From Chiridota heheva (taxonomy: Eukaryota > Echinodermata > Holothuroidea > Apodida > Chiridotidae): a stretch of DNA of 64,000 bases. The DNA lies in assembly GCA_020152595.1 (NCBI GenBank), contig JAIGNY010002754.1, positions 987,501 to 1,051,500 of the forward strand. The letters run 5' to 3'. Positions within the stretch are counted from its first letter, which is position 1, and each line of letters starts with the position of its first letter. The notes beneath the pieces are model-generated. The model ran no database searches and was not told the DNA's origin. It saw only the letters and a list, made by a program, of their open reading frames with translations. Positions 46,831-58,219 of this stretch are shown piece after piece. A program made the position numbers and the translations under genes.

Positions 46831-47308
46831 CAATTAACCTTTCTGGGTTTAGTGAGTGACAGCTTGTTTTAACCAATCATGGCACGAATTTGCCTAGCAA
46901 CAAAATCTGCATAACTAAGTGGAGGCAAACATCCTATGTGGCACTGGTACAGTACAGCTAGCTAATGCAATACAACTTACTGTACAAAACAAATTTCTGC
47001 ACACACAGACTGACTGACGGCAAAATGGTAACCAAAAATTGCACTTACGGGCCCTGCTGCAGGCTTTGTAAATCTGATTGCTGTTACCCAGAACTGTTAG
47101 CAAACTGAATTTTGTTTATCCCTTTTGCTAAAAACTCAAAAGATTAGGAGAAGTGCCATAAATAAGTCAAAGCTTACGGCAGGCCTCGCGAACATCTAAA
47201 TGTTAACGCATTAATGCACAATTGCGGATTTGAGGTTTGTTTGCTCCACATAGTTACCGTGTTGCTATGGTGGGCGTGGCCTATTTGGAAACCTGGAAAG
47301 GTTAATTG
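46831..47308. mobile_element. MITE with 20-bp inverted ends
   Basis: The left end CAATTAACCTTTCTGGGTTT and the right end AAACCTGGAAAGGTTAATTG are inverted repeats with two mismatches. The roughly 440-base interior has no coding frame. I cannot define the target duplication. Confidence 0.72.
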
Positions 47309-47309
47309 T

Positions 47310-47690
47310 ATCAAGGAGAGATAAAGAGATTTCACATGGGAATCAAGATGTGGGAGAAGAGACCTCTAATTGAAGGTACATCAAAGGTCATTGTACTTTT
47401 AAACTCAATTCCAAAAGGTGTTGGGTGTAGCTTGATTTACCGGAAATGAAGGGATTCTTGCTGCCTGTTTTGGATTGGTTTATTGCTCAGCACCCCCTCC
47501 CCTCCTCTCCCCCTGCAGGTGGTATACTGCCTGTACAAAATACAATACCCAGACGACCCTTTGCCCAGACTACTAGCAAGCTACTATTCACACACAGAAT
47601 GTTTATATTGTTTGAAAGAGTTTAAATTTAAGCAGTTCAGTTTTTGAATTGAAAAAAAACCCACTTTTAATATTGACTTCCCTGGTGAGC
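47310..47690. other. Non-coding stretch, nothing recognised
   Basis: Intergenic sequence with no supported gene, repeat or signal. Confidence 0.5.
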
Positions 47691-47694
47691 TTAT

Positions 47695-48190
47695 AGCAAA
47701 TTTTAGCTAGAAGTGATAATTTTAAGCCTAGATGGTGATTTTAAGTTTAAGCGAAATATTTTGGATCTACAATTCGATAATTACCCTGATTGCAAAATAA
47801 CTAGCCGAAACTTTACACCTACCGCTGAGCAGACATGTTGACTGGTAAATGCTAATCCAACTAATTTGTGAGTGCTGTTCAACCAAATTACAGTATGAAC
47901 TCCATTGCTTTTGTGCCCCCACTGATGAAAAACATCAGGAAACAAGCAAAGAGCTTATTGACAATTTTAGCCAAGAGTGATCATTTTAAGCCTAGGTGAA
48001 CGAAATATTTCGGAATCTACAATTCAATAGAATTCAATAGAATTCGCGATTGCGAAATAACTGGCCAAAACTTTACATGTACTACCGAGCAGACATGTGC
48101 CATCTTGAGCGCTAAATGCTATGAAAGCTGTTGAACTGAATTATGGTTTCTTTGATTAGAAGTCTAATGCTTTTGTGCCCCCAATGACAA
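47695..48190. repeat. Two ~255-bp direct repeats
   Basis: ATTTTAGCTAGAAGTGAT, CGAAATATTTTGGATCTACA, AACTAGCCGAAACTTTACA, GAGCAGACATGT and TGCTTTTGTGCCCCCA occur in this order twice, starting near 47699 and 47964. A diverged local duplication. Confidence 0.85.
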
Positions 48191-48239
48191 AAAACATGTA
48201 TAGGGAATGAATGGGCAATGAGGGCCATTTGTCTTGCAG

Positions 48240-48545
48240 ATATTGTAGACATTCTTAGTTTGAATTTATATGTGAAATTATTTTGGTGTGTTCCTCCTTC
48301 CTTGCAGAAAATCAAACAGAAAAATATGCAACAAGGGTATATAAAGAATCTGCCCCTTCTTGAAGTACTTGTTCCCCATTCGAGAAAACAGGGTACACAT
48401 TGAGTAGACATTGCTAGCTTAAATATATACATCAAATTATTTTGATCTCTTCCCCCTATGGAAAATCAAACAGCAAAATATACAAGCCTACCAAAGTGCC
48501 CCCCTCTTGAAGTACTTGTTTTCTGTTTGAGAAAAGTCCTGGCTA
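48240..48545. repeat. Two ~150-bp direct repeats
   Basis: GTAGACATT, AATTATTTTG, GAAAATCAAACAG, AAAATAT, TCTTGAAGTACTTGTT and GAGAAAA recur in order at about 48246-48393 and 48408-48537. Confidence 0.8.
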
Positions 48546-48949
48546 TTGGCCCAAAAGAAAATGGTTATTACACCAAATTTAGACTTTAACAAGCTTACAT
48601 TACTTTTCACGAACAGCTGATTCCAATTTAAAGATCTGCCTAATGAAAGTGGGAGAAAAAATAGAATTTACCTCCTGAAAGTGTTAAGAGGGGGGGGGTA
48701 AAGTTACAAAATCACACTAAGATACAAATAATCACTATACAAAAGATATAAATACGAAAAAAATGGGGAGAGAGTGAACGCCCCCTCCCCTCTCCCTCTC
48801 CATAATAGATGGTGAGGAGTGAACATACATCATGGAAATAAGTGACTATATATAATATTCATGATATTGGTCAGGATCTTTCACCTGGAAGGTTTCTGTA
48901 TGAGTAACCTTCTATTAATCTCTCTCCCCCATTATCCTACTCCTCCACC

Positions 48950-51690
48950 AGCCATGATCCTGCCTTCTGCCAGCCATGATCCTGCCCTCTGCCAGCCATG
49001 ATCCTGCCCTCTGCCAGCCATGATCCTGCCCTCTGCCAGCCATGATCCTGCCCTCTGCCAGCCATGATCCTGCCCTCTGCCAGCCATGATCCTGCCCTCT
49101 GCCAGCCATGATCCTGCCCTCTGCCAGCCATGATCCTGCCCTCTGCCAGCCATGATCCTGCCCTCTGCCAGCCATGATCCTGCCCTCTGCCAGCCATGAT
49201 CCTGCCCTCTGCCAGCCATGATCCTGCCCTCTGCCAGCCAGCCAGCCATGATCCTGCCCTCTGCCAGCCATGATCCTGCCCTCTGCCAGCCATGATCCTG
49301 CCCTCTGCCAGCCATGATCCTGCCCTCTGCCAGCCATGATCCTGCCCTCTGCCAGCCATGATCCTGCCCTCTGCCAGCCATGATCCTGCCCTCTGCCAGC
49401 CATGATCCTGCCCTCTGCCAGCCATGATCCTGCCCCTGCCAGCCATGATCCTGCCCTCCGCCAGCCATGATCATCCTGCCCTCCGCCAGCCATGATCATC
49501 CTGCCCTCCGCCAGCCATGATCATCCTGCCCTCCGCCAGCCATGATCATCCTGCCCTCCGCCAGCCATGATCATCCCGCCAGCCATGATCATGCCCTCCG
49601 CCAGCCATGATCATCCTGCCCTCCGCCAGCCATGATCATCCTGCCCTCCGCCAGCCATGATCATCCTGCCCTCCGCCAGCCATGATCATCCTGCCCTCCG
49701 CCAGCCATGATCATCCTGCCCTCCGCCAGCCATGATCATCCTGCCCTCCGCCAGCCATGATCATCCTGCCCTCCGCCAGCCATGATCATCCTGCCCTCCG
49801 CCAGCCATGATCATCCTGCCCTCCGCCAGCCATGATCATCCTGCCCTCCGCCAGCCATGATCATCCTGCCCTCCGCCAGCCATGATCATCCTGCCCTCCG
49901 CCAGCCATGATCATCCTGCCCTCCGCCAGCCATGATCATCCTGCCCTCCGCCAGCCATGATCATCCTGCCCTCCGCCAGCCATGATCATCCTGCCCTCCG
50001 CCAGCCATGATCATCCTGCCCTCCGCCAGCCATGATCATCCTGCCCTCCGCCAGCCATGATCATCCTGCCCTCCGCCAGCCATGATCATCCTGCCCTCCG
50101 CCAGCCATGATCATCCTGCCCTCCGCCAGCCATGATCATCCTGCCCTCCGCCAGCCATGATCATCCTGCCCTCCGCCAGCCATGATCATCCTGCCCTCCG
50201 CCAGCCATGATCATCCTGCCCTCCGCCAGCCATGATCATCCTGCCCTCCGCCAGCCATGATCATCCTGCCCCTCCGCCAGCCATGATCATCCTGCCCTCC
50301 GCCAGCCATGATCATCCTGCCCTCCGCCAGCCATGATCATCCTGCCCTCCGCCAGCCATGATCATCCTGCCCTCCGCCAGCCATGATCATCCTGCCCTCC
50401 GCCAGCCATGATCATCCTGCCCTCCGCCAGCCATGATCATCCTGCCCTCCGCCAGCCATGATCATCCTGCCCTCCGCCAGCCATGATCATCCTGCCCTCC
50501 GCCAGCCATGATCATCCTGCCCTCCGCCAGCCATGATCATCCTGCCCTCCGCCAGCCATGATCATCCTGCCCTCCGCCAGCCATGATCATCCTGCCCTCC
50601 GCCAGCCATGATCATCCTGCCCTCCGCCAGCCATGATCATCCTGCCCTCCGCCAGCCATGATCATCCTGCCCTCCGCCAGCCATGATCATCCTGCCCTCC
50701 GCCAGCCATGATCATCCTGCCCTCCGCCAGCCATGATCATCCTGCCCTCCGCCAGCCATGATCATCCTGCCCTCCGCCAGCCATGATCATCCTGCCCTCC
50801 GCCAGCCATGATCATCCTGCCCTCCGCCAGCCATGATCATCCTGCCCTCCGCCAGCCATGATCATCCTGCCCTCCGCCAGCCATGATCATCCTGCCCTCC
50901 GCCAGCCATGATCATCCTGCCCTCCGCCAGCCATGATCATCCTGCCCTCCGCCAGCCATGATCATCCTGCCCTCCGCCAGCCATGATCATCCTGCCCTCC
51001 GCCAGCCATGATCATCCTGCCCTCCGCCAGCCATGATCATCCTGCCCTCCAGCCATGATCATCCTGCCCTCCGCCAGCCATGATCATCCTGCCCTCCGCC
51101 AGCCATGATCATCCTGCCCTCCGCCAGCCATGATCATCCTGCCCTCCGCCAGCCATGATCATCCTGCCCTCCGCCAGCCATGATCATCCTGCCCTCCGCC
51201 AGCCATGATCATCCTGCCCTCCGCCAGCCATGATCATCCTGCCCTCCGCCAGCCATGATCATCCTGCCCTCCGCCAGCCATGATCATCCTGCCCATGATC
51301 ATCCGCCAGCCATGATCATCCTGCCCTCCGCCAGCCATGATCATCCTGCCCTCCGCCAGCCATGATCATCCTGCCCTCCGCCAGCCATGATCATCCTGCC
51401 CTCCGCCAGCCATGATCATCCTGCCCCTCCGCCAGCCATGATCATCCTGCCCTCGCCAGCCATGATCATCCTGCCCTCGGCCAGCCATGATCATCCTGCC
51501 CTCTGCCAGCCATGATCATCCTGCCCTCTGCCAGCCATGATCATCCTGCCCTCTGCCAGCCATGATCATCCTGCCCTCTGCCAGCCATGATCATCCTGCC
51601 CTCTGCCAGCCATGATCATCCTGCCCTCTGCCAGCCATGATCATCCTGCCCTCTGCCAGCCATGATCATCCTGCCCATGATCATCCTGCC
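48950..51690. repeat. 2.7-kb satellite with 21-bp then 24-bp units
   Basis: The first ~500 bases are 21-bp units CATGATCCTGCCCTCTGCCA+G, about 23 copies. From about 49455 the unit is 24 bp: an extra ATC gives CATGATCATCCTGCCCTCCG+CCAG, about 90 copies, very homogeneous. From about 51490 the 24-bp unit has CTCTGCC like the 21-bp type. Because both lengths are multiples of three, open frames of up to 194 codons run through it on the minus strand; these are artefacts. Short deletions mark single units (about 49575, 51050 and 51290). Confidence 0.97.
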
Positions 51691-51900
51691 GCATCCCTAT
51701 GACCTTCCCATCCCCATGACCTTCCCGTCCCCATGCATGATCGATCCCTCTCCTCCATGATCCTGCCCTTCCCCATGAACCTTTTCTTCTCTCCATGAAC
51801 CCTTCCCCTCTCCCTTCCCCTCTCCATGGACCCTTTCCCTCCCCATGGACCCTTACCCTCCCCATGAGCCCCCCCCCTCCCCTCCCTCCATGATACTCCC
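51691..51900. repeat. Degenerate C-rich flank of the satellite
   Basis: Irregular CCATGACCTTCCC and CCATGGACCCTT units that look like decayed satellite edge, running into CCCCCCCTCCCCTCCCTCC. Confidence 0.75.
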
Positions 51901-51914
51901 TGTAATCCTACCCT

Positions 51915-52338
51915 CTCTTATTAAGCCTGGTTATAAATGACAGTTTATATGTACTTCTTATTGAGCCTGGTTATAATTGACAGTTCATATGTACTTTTTA
52001 TTGAGCCTGGTTATAAATGACAGTTCTTATATACTTCTTATTGAGCCTGGTTATAAATGACAGTTCATATGTACTTCTTATTGAGCTTGGTTATAAATGA
52101 CAGTTCATATATACTTCTTAATGAGCCTGGTTATGACAGTGTATATATACTTCTTATCGAGCCTGCTTATAAATGACAGTTTGTATGTACTTCGTATTGA
52201 GCTTGGTTTTAAATGACAGTTTATATAAACTTCTTATTGAGCTTGGTTATAAATGACAGTTCTTATAAACTTCTTATTGAGCTTGGTTATAAATGACAGT
52301 TCTTATATACTTCTTATTGAGCCTGGTTATAAATGACA
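51915..52338. repeat. 40-bp satellite, left block
   Basis: About ten units of CTTCTTATTGAGCCTGGTTA followed by TAAATGACAGTTCATATATA. It ends abruptly inside a LINE open frame at about 52338. The right block of the same satellite begins at 54548. Confidence 0.96.
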
Positions 52339-53777
52339 GTTCTAAGACGGGTAATATGAACGTTGTCAATATGAGAGAGGTTGTTGATGGTGGCTTTGAT
52401 CGGAATTGTGGGCTGGATGACATGGAGTTTGTTATCAATTTGGGAGTTCCATGAGGTTTGCCAGCGGTCCCGAACAAGAGAAGCGATAAGCGGTTTGATG
52501 TCAGAGAGGGTTTTGGGAAAAGGGGCAGGGAGGAGGGTGAGGGCAAGCTTAGCGGCTGCATCAGCCCTGTCATTACCCGGGATGCCAACATGGCTGGGTA
52601 TCCAGAAGAAAAGAATACTTTTCCTGCAGAGGGTGGGAGAAAGGAGTTTGCGGAGGAGGAGGTGGCATGTGAGGTTATCCCATTTAAGGTTGAATAAAGA
52701 AGTAAGAACAGCCTTTGAGTCGGAGAAAATAACAAAGTGGCTGAGCAGAGAGTACTCAATAAAGTTGAGGGCAAGGAGAATGGCCTTAGCCTCGGCTGAA
52801 AAGATGAATGAGTAGTCAGGAAGTCTGCTACTGAGGGTGATGTCTTGGATGACTGCAGCAGCAGCTGTCTTGTTGCCCTCCTTGGACCCATCAGTATAGA
52901 TGGAGGTGTAATTTGAGAGTTGGTCTTTGACTTGGTTGTGGAGATTGATGAAGAGGTTAGGATGGGTTTGAGCTTTGTGATGAGTGGAGAGGCCCAAGTG
53001 GACAGAAGGGAGGGGGGTGGCCCAAGGAGGAAAAGTGGGCCAGGAAAAGGTGCCGAGAGTGGTGGGGTTGATGTCGAGATGGAAGAGGTCTGATTTAATG
53101 CGTAAGCTGAAGGGAGGAGATAGGGTTTTAGTCCTATCAAAGAGGGTGGAGAATTTGGGGTACCTAATGAGGTTGTAAACAGGGTTCTGGGTGTTGGTGA
53201 GGACCCTAAAAGCATAGGATAGGCTAAGCTTTCTACATCTAAGTAGAAAGGGGAGTTCGTTGGCTTCAACATGAAGGCTGGTGATTGGGGAGGTCCTGTA
53301 AGCACCTAGACAAAGCCTGAAGGCTTCATTTTGGATGGTGTTGATGTGGTTGAGGTACGAGTTGTGAGCGACACAGTAGACAATATTGCCGTAGTCAAGC
53401 TTGGCACGAATGGTGAGCCTGAAAATTTTGAGGAGAGCAAAGCGGTTCGCACCCCAAGTGGTGTTGGAGAGGAGTCTGAGGATATTGAGGGAGCTGTTGC
53501 ATTTCAGTTTCAGGTTGGTAATGTGTTGCTTGTAGGTAAGCTTAGGGTCTAGAGTTAGACCCAGAAACTTTGTGTGTTCAACTTTTGAAATGCGATTACC
53601 ATTGAGCACAAAGTTCGGGTTGGGGTGGAGGTTGTTGAAATGACAAAAGTGCATGCGGACTGTCTTGTCTTTGGAGAATTTAAAGCCGCTTTTGTTGCTC
53701 CAGTCTTGCAGCAGGTCGAGGCTGGTTTGGAGCCTACTTTCAACAATAGGAAAGCTCGGGGAGGAGTAGAAGATAAT
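52339..53777 (-). pseudogene. RNase H LINE copy 2 (RT C-terminus plus RNase H)
   Basis: A minus-strand open frame of about 440 codons. It starts MHFCHFNNLHPNPNF; KFLGLTLDPKLTYKQH and NEAFRLCLGAYRTSP are the RT C-terminal domain. The RNase H domain follows: YTDGSKEG (catalytic Asp), SAEAKAILLAL (Glu), FSDSKAVL (Asp) and WIPSHVGIPGNDRAD (Asp). All four acidic positions are present. The frame stays open to the satellite junction, where it is cut inside HITRLR, so the natural 3' end is missing. Upstream codons (SLDLLQDWSNKSGFKFSKDK) lead back to 53777, right after the tail of copy 1. It most resembles the I/Nimb group of LINEs with RNase H. Confidence 0.9.
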
Positions 53778-54545
53778 GATTGTTTGTTTGTTTGATGAGG
53801 TCTTAACGGCACCACGACAACGAAGGTCAAATTGTGCCTGAGAGGTCAGATCATTTTAGAGGTAGTAAGGAAAGAGACCAGGGGGAGAATGAGAGAAATT
53901 CAAGAACAAAAGCCAGAAAGCTGTGATCGAGAGAGGAGGTGCATGGGTAAAACAAAAACAAAGTAGAGAGGGGGTGGAAGAGGAGAATTAAATATGGTTG
54001 TAGAGGGATGCATGCTGAAGGAAGGAGATTATTTTATCTGGAGGATTTTTCTGGAAGAACTCAGCAATTGAGTTGTGGGGAGCGAGGGAAGCTCTGGGAA
54101 GGTTGTACAGGGGAAAGCAAGGAGAACGTGTTGGATTGTGAGGATGCAGTGGCAATTGTTACAGAGGGGTTGGGGGGAACCAATAAGGAGGTGGGAGTGA
54201 GTGAGGTGGGTGTGACCAATTCTAAGACGGGTAATATGAACGTTGTCGATACGAGAAAGGTTGTTGATGGTGGATTTGATCGGGATTGTGGGCTGGATGA
54301 CATGGAGTTTGTTATCAATTTGGAAGTTCCATAAGGTTTGCCAGCGGTCACGAACAAGAGAAGCGATAAGCGGTTTGATGTCAGAGAGGGTTTGGGGAAA
54401 AGGGGAAGGGAGGAGGGTGAGGGCAAGCTTAGCGGCTATATCAGCCCTGTCATTGCCAGGGATGCCAACAGGGATGCCTGAGGGCTTCATTTTGGATGGT
54501 GTTAATGTGGTTGAGGTATGAGTTGTGAGCGACAATGAAGTCATC
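53778..54545 (-). pseudogene. RNase H LINE copy 1, internally deleted, with natural 3' tail
   Basis: On the minus strand a short RT piece (about 54490-54540) joins directly to the end of RNase H at GIPGNDRADIAAKLAL, so the main RNase H part is deleted. Then come [31 protein letters not shown] and [18 protein letters not shown], a 3' untranslated part, and the tail TTAAGACCTCATCAAACAAA at 53780-53810. The part shared with copy 2 is almost identical, so both are recent. The 5' side abuts the 40-bp satellite at about 54546. Confidence 0.88.
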
Positions 54546-54547
54546 CA

Positions 54548-56015
54548 CATATATACTTCTTATTAGGCCTGGTTATAAATGACAGTTCATATGTACTTCT
54601 TATTGAGCCTGGTCATAAATGACAGTTCTTCTATACTTCTTATTGAGCCTGGTTATAAATGACAGTTTTTATATACTTCTTATTGAGCCTGGTTATAAAT
54701 GACAGTTCATATATACTTCTTATTGCGCCTGGTTATAAATGACAGTTCTTGTATACTTCTTATTGCGCCTGGTTATAAATGACAGTTCATATATACTTCT
54801 TATCGAGCCTGGTTATAAATGACAGTTTATATGTACTTCGTATTGAGCTTGGTTATAAATGACAGTTCATATATACTTCTTATTGAGCTTGGTTATAAAT
54901 GACACTTCTGATATACTTCTTATTGAGCCTGCGGGTTACTTGTTGTTGAGCCTGGCTATAAATGACAGTTCACATATACTTCTTATTGAGCCTGGTTATA
55001 AATGACAGTTCATATATACTTCTTATTGAGCCTGGTTATAAATGACAGTTCATATATACTTCTTATTGAGCTTGGTTATAAATGACAGTTCATATATACT
55101 TCTTATTGAGCCTGGTTATAAATGACAGTTCATATGTACTTCTTATTGAGCCTGGTTATAAATGACAGTTCATATATACTTCTTACTAAGCCTGGTTATA
55201 AATGACATTTCATATGTACTTCTTATTGAGCCTGGTTATAAATGACAGTTTATATATACTTCTTATTGAGCCTGGTTATAAATGACAGTTTATATGTACT
55301 TCTTTTTGAGCCTGGTCATAAATGAGTTCATATATACTTCTTATTGAGCCTGGTAAAAAATGACAGTTCATATATACTTCTTATTGAGCCTGGTAATAAA
55401 TGAGTTCATATATACTTCTTATTGAGCCTGGTTATAAATGACAGTCTATATATACTTCTTATTGAGCCTGGTCATTAAAGACAGTTCATATGTACTTCTT
55501 ATTGAGCCTGGTTATAAATGACAGTTCATGTGAACTTCTTATTGAGCCTGGTCATAAATGAGTTCATATATACTTCTTATTGAGCCTGGTTATAAATGAC
55601 AGTTCATATATACTTCTTATTGAGCCTGGTTATAAATGACAGTTTGTATATACTTCTTATTGAGCCTGGTTATAAATTACAGTTTATATATACTTCTTAT
55701 TGAGCCTGGTTATAAATGACAGTTTATATGTACTTTTTATTAAGCCTGGTCATAAATGAGTTCATATATACTTCTTATTGAGCCTGGTTATAAATGACAG
55801 TTCATATATACTTCTTATTGAGCCTGGTTATAAATGACAGTTCATATATACTTCTTATTGAGCCTGGTTATAAATGAGTTCATATATACTTCTTATTGAG
55901 CCTGGTTATAAATGACAGTTTATATATACTTCTTATTGAGCCTGGTTATAAATGACAGTTCATATGTACTTCTTATCGAGCCTGCTTATAAATGACAGTT
56001 CATATATACTTCTTG
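54548..56015. repeat. 40-bp satellite, right block
   Basis: About 37 units of the same 40-bp repeat as 51915-52338, with scattered AATGAGTTCATATATA units lacking ACAGT. It starts TATATACTTCTTATTAGGCC and ends at about 56015. The two blocks together read as one array interrupted by LINE sequence. Confidence 0.97.
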
Positions 56016-56990
56016 TTCCAAAATAAATTCTTCACAGGATTATCACACAAGTGTATTTCACATTTTTATTCCATTCTACAGTTTTAACTAAAAAGTGCAT
56101 TTGACAAAAAACTTCAAAATAGCCCCTAATGACCGATATACTCGCACTATTTTTTCCTACACATATCTTTTGCTTTAAGTGAATGGTGCGACTAAGAGTG
56201 ATCAAATGAAATGACAAAAAACAAACATACTTTTAGGAATTCCAAATAATTAATGGAATGTTATTATTTGCACATAATATTCAAGGTGAAAATACAAAGT
56301 CACTTTTCTGCATAACAGGTATCATTATTCGTTCACTTAATATCGTTATCATTACACAATTAGTGATAGAAGCAGGATTAATAATTTAGATGAATATTCT
56401 TATGCTTAAACAAGTACATTCTATGTGAAAGAGGAAAATAATGAAAATGTGTAAAAACTACTTGGATATAATGTTCCGTTATAAAATTATCTTATTTCAA
56501 GAGTTACACAAGTGTGTTTAAAAGAGACTGGTGTAGTAAGTCTAACTCAGAAGTGTGATGCCATAAAGGAGATTCATGACAATTTATGGTTATTTGTTTG
56601 AAAATTAATCAATTCTTAATAAATGATTGTTGGAGTGTAACAAGTATTTTATATGAGCATGTTTTGCCCCTCTGCATATTCATGTACCCAATAGGTCTTT
56701 ATTAAAATCCACATATTTTTGAATAGAATATTTACAAACCACTTTGGGGAATGTGACGGTGTGATGTCATACTTAGCCTCTTATCAACCATTTGCCCACA
56801 ATTCTCACCGAGCTGTAAAGTTCAACAACTCAATCGATTTTCACCCCTTTGTTTCTTTAATTGTCCTCTATATCAACTTGTGAATGCATGTGTTTGACCA
56901 TAAGATGATATTCTTTCAAAGGTCTTTGGACACTTTTCTTTTCAACCAATATCGAGAAGAACATTAACTTGGAGTTCATAGTTTTAATTT
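56016..56990. other. Non-coding stretch, nothing recognised
   Basis: AT-rich intergenic DNA. The phrase ACTGGTGTAGTAAGTCTAA at about 56528 matches the reverse of the 32-kb inverted-repeat element interior, so a small relic of it may be present. No gene seen. Confidence 0.5.
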
Positions 56991-56994
56991 TTTC

Positions 56995-57420
56995 ACTTTA
57001 TTCGAAAAATGTGATGTATGAACAGGAAAACACCTCAAAATATTCCCAAACATTTTCTTTATATTTCTTCCCTTTAATTTCAGACCTTGAAAATGTTCAA
57101 AATGCCTTCTTCAGCTTGATTGGGGTATGGAAAAGATCAAATCCTCTTCAATAGAATGATCTTCCCATTTTCAAAGAGAAATGGCAGGGAGTTAAAAGAA
57201 TTAATGGATTTACATAAGAAAATAGAGACTATGTCCTAATAATACATTATAAAAGTAACACAACTTGAAATTTTGCATATTTGCACAAAAATCTATAAAA
57301 TGACTCATTTTCAATTGATTTTGATGAAATTGTTTGCTTTGTTTATATCTTTTTAGTAAATTCTAAATCAATTTAGCTAAGAAATGTTGCCCCTACCTGT
57401 CCATATACCTTTAATTGCAG
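56995..57420 (-). repeat. Interspersed repeat, copy 2 (family F, inverted)
   Basis: GATGTATGAACAGGAAAA, ATGCCTTCTTCAGCTTGAT, AGAATAGAGACTATGTCC-like, TTTTGCATATTTGCACAAAA and CTACCTGTCCATATACCT are the reverse complement, in reverse order, of the blocks at 29225-29670. Confidence 0.8.
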
Positions 57421-57469
57421 GGTAAACTTCATTTACAAATCAAGGTTCAAAGTTTGATCCTTATACTTA

Positions 57470-57720
57470 GGCCATGATGACCCATCTGGCTGGAGCTTAC
57501 CCCCTGGTTCTTTGGTGGAAGCAGATGAGCTCCCATAGCTGCCCCTGGACAGGACGCCAGTCCATTGCAGCTTAACATTCCATGATTTAAGCAGTGCTGG
57601 TACTCATTAACAGCCGGCCAAGTGGACTAGAACAACTAGGGTGAGCCTGTCTTACTCAAGAACACAACACAGTAGTCACAACTGCAGTCGGACCAGGTAT
57701 CTCCGCATATGAGAATTCCA
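57470..57720 (-). mobile_element. SINE family B, body with decayed head
   Basis: Shares CCTGGACAGGACGCCAGTCC, AGCAGTGCTGGTACTCATT, AGTGGACT and TGTCTTACTCAAGAACACAA with 41745-42008 in the same order and strand. The tRNA-like head (57690-57720) is too decayed to show clear A and B boxes. Confidence 0.78.
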
Positions 57721-57965
57721 AATTGAAGATCCAAAGAATTCCACTGGCCATTCAAGAAATCGTTTTTGAAAATAGACCTAGGCAAAGGTGACCGGCCTTT
57801 CAGAATTCTGCAAAAGACATGCTAATAAGAAAAGGTCATTGACCTTTAGTCTACTAATCACACACTGCCAGGAGCTTCATTAATCTTTACACATTAAAAT
57901 TCACTCAAAGCAACTTTTTTTTAAGGATAACTAGACCTATATGTGAGGGCGTCTAAAAACTATCT

Positions 57966-58215
57966 ACCTACTGTGGTGTAGCGGTTATCGTACCTGTCTA
58001 CAGACCACGAGGCCCCGGGTTCAATCCTGGGGTGGGTAGACACGCCAGTGCACCACAACTGCTTATCAAAGGCCGTGGACATTGACTTGGTTGTCGATGT
58101 TATGTCTGTCCGTATGTCGTACCTGTGTTCTCGTCCGGGTCGTATTAAGCGTTTCATGATAGCATTTGTACTATCATAAACGAATACGCAGGCGACGACC
58201 CCGTCATTGTAATTG
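57966..58215 (+). mobile_element. tRNA-derived SINE sharing the family A centre
   Basis: A head with A box TGGTGTAGCGGTTATCG and B box GGGTTCAATCCTGG, then CAACTGCTTATCAAAGGCCG+TGGAC, which matches the centre of family A. The 3' half (TTGTCGATGTTATGTCTGTC onward) is unrelated to family A's ATAATGTCC/GCTATG end. It is thus a second SINE with the same centre and a different tail. Confidence 0.82.
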
Positions 58216-58219
58216 TGTC

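Noticed and set aside
48915-49499. Overlapping minus-strand open frames of 169-194 codons
   Set aside because: They read the 21-bp satellite, whose length is a multiple of three. All three frames are open with the same residues cycled, so they are not genes.
48950-51690. CRISPR-like regular array
   Set aside because: There are no spacers between units. It is a plain satellite in animal DNA.
52274-53305. 343-codon minus-strand frame rich in Ser, Pro and Leu
   Set aside because: It is the out-of-frame shadow of the LINE RT/RNase H frame at 52314-53654, which has clear motifs.
57966-58035. tRNA gene on the plus strand
   Set aside because: Same reason: a promoter-like head of a SINE without a proper cloverleaf.
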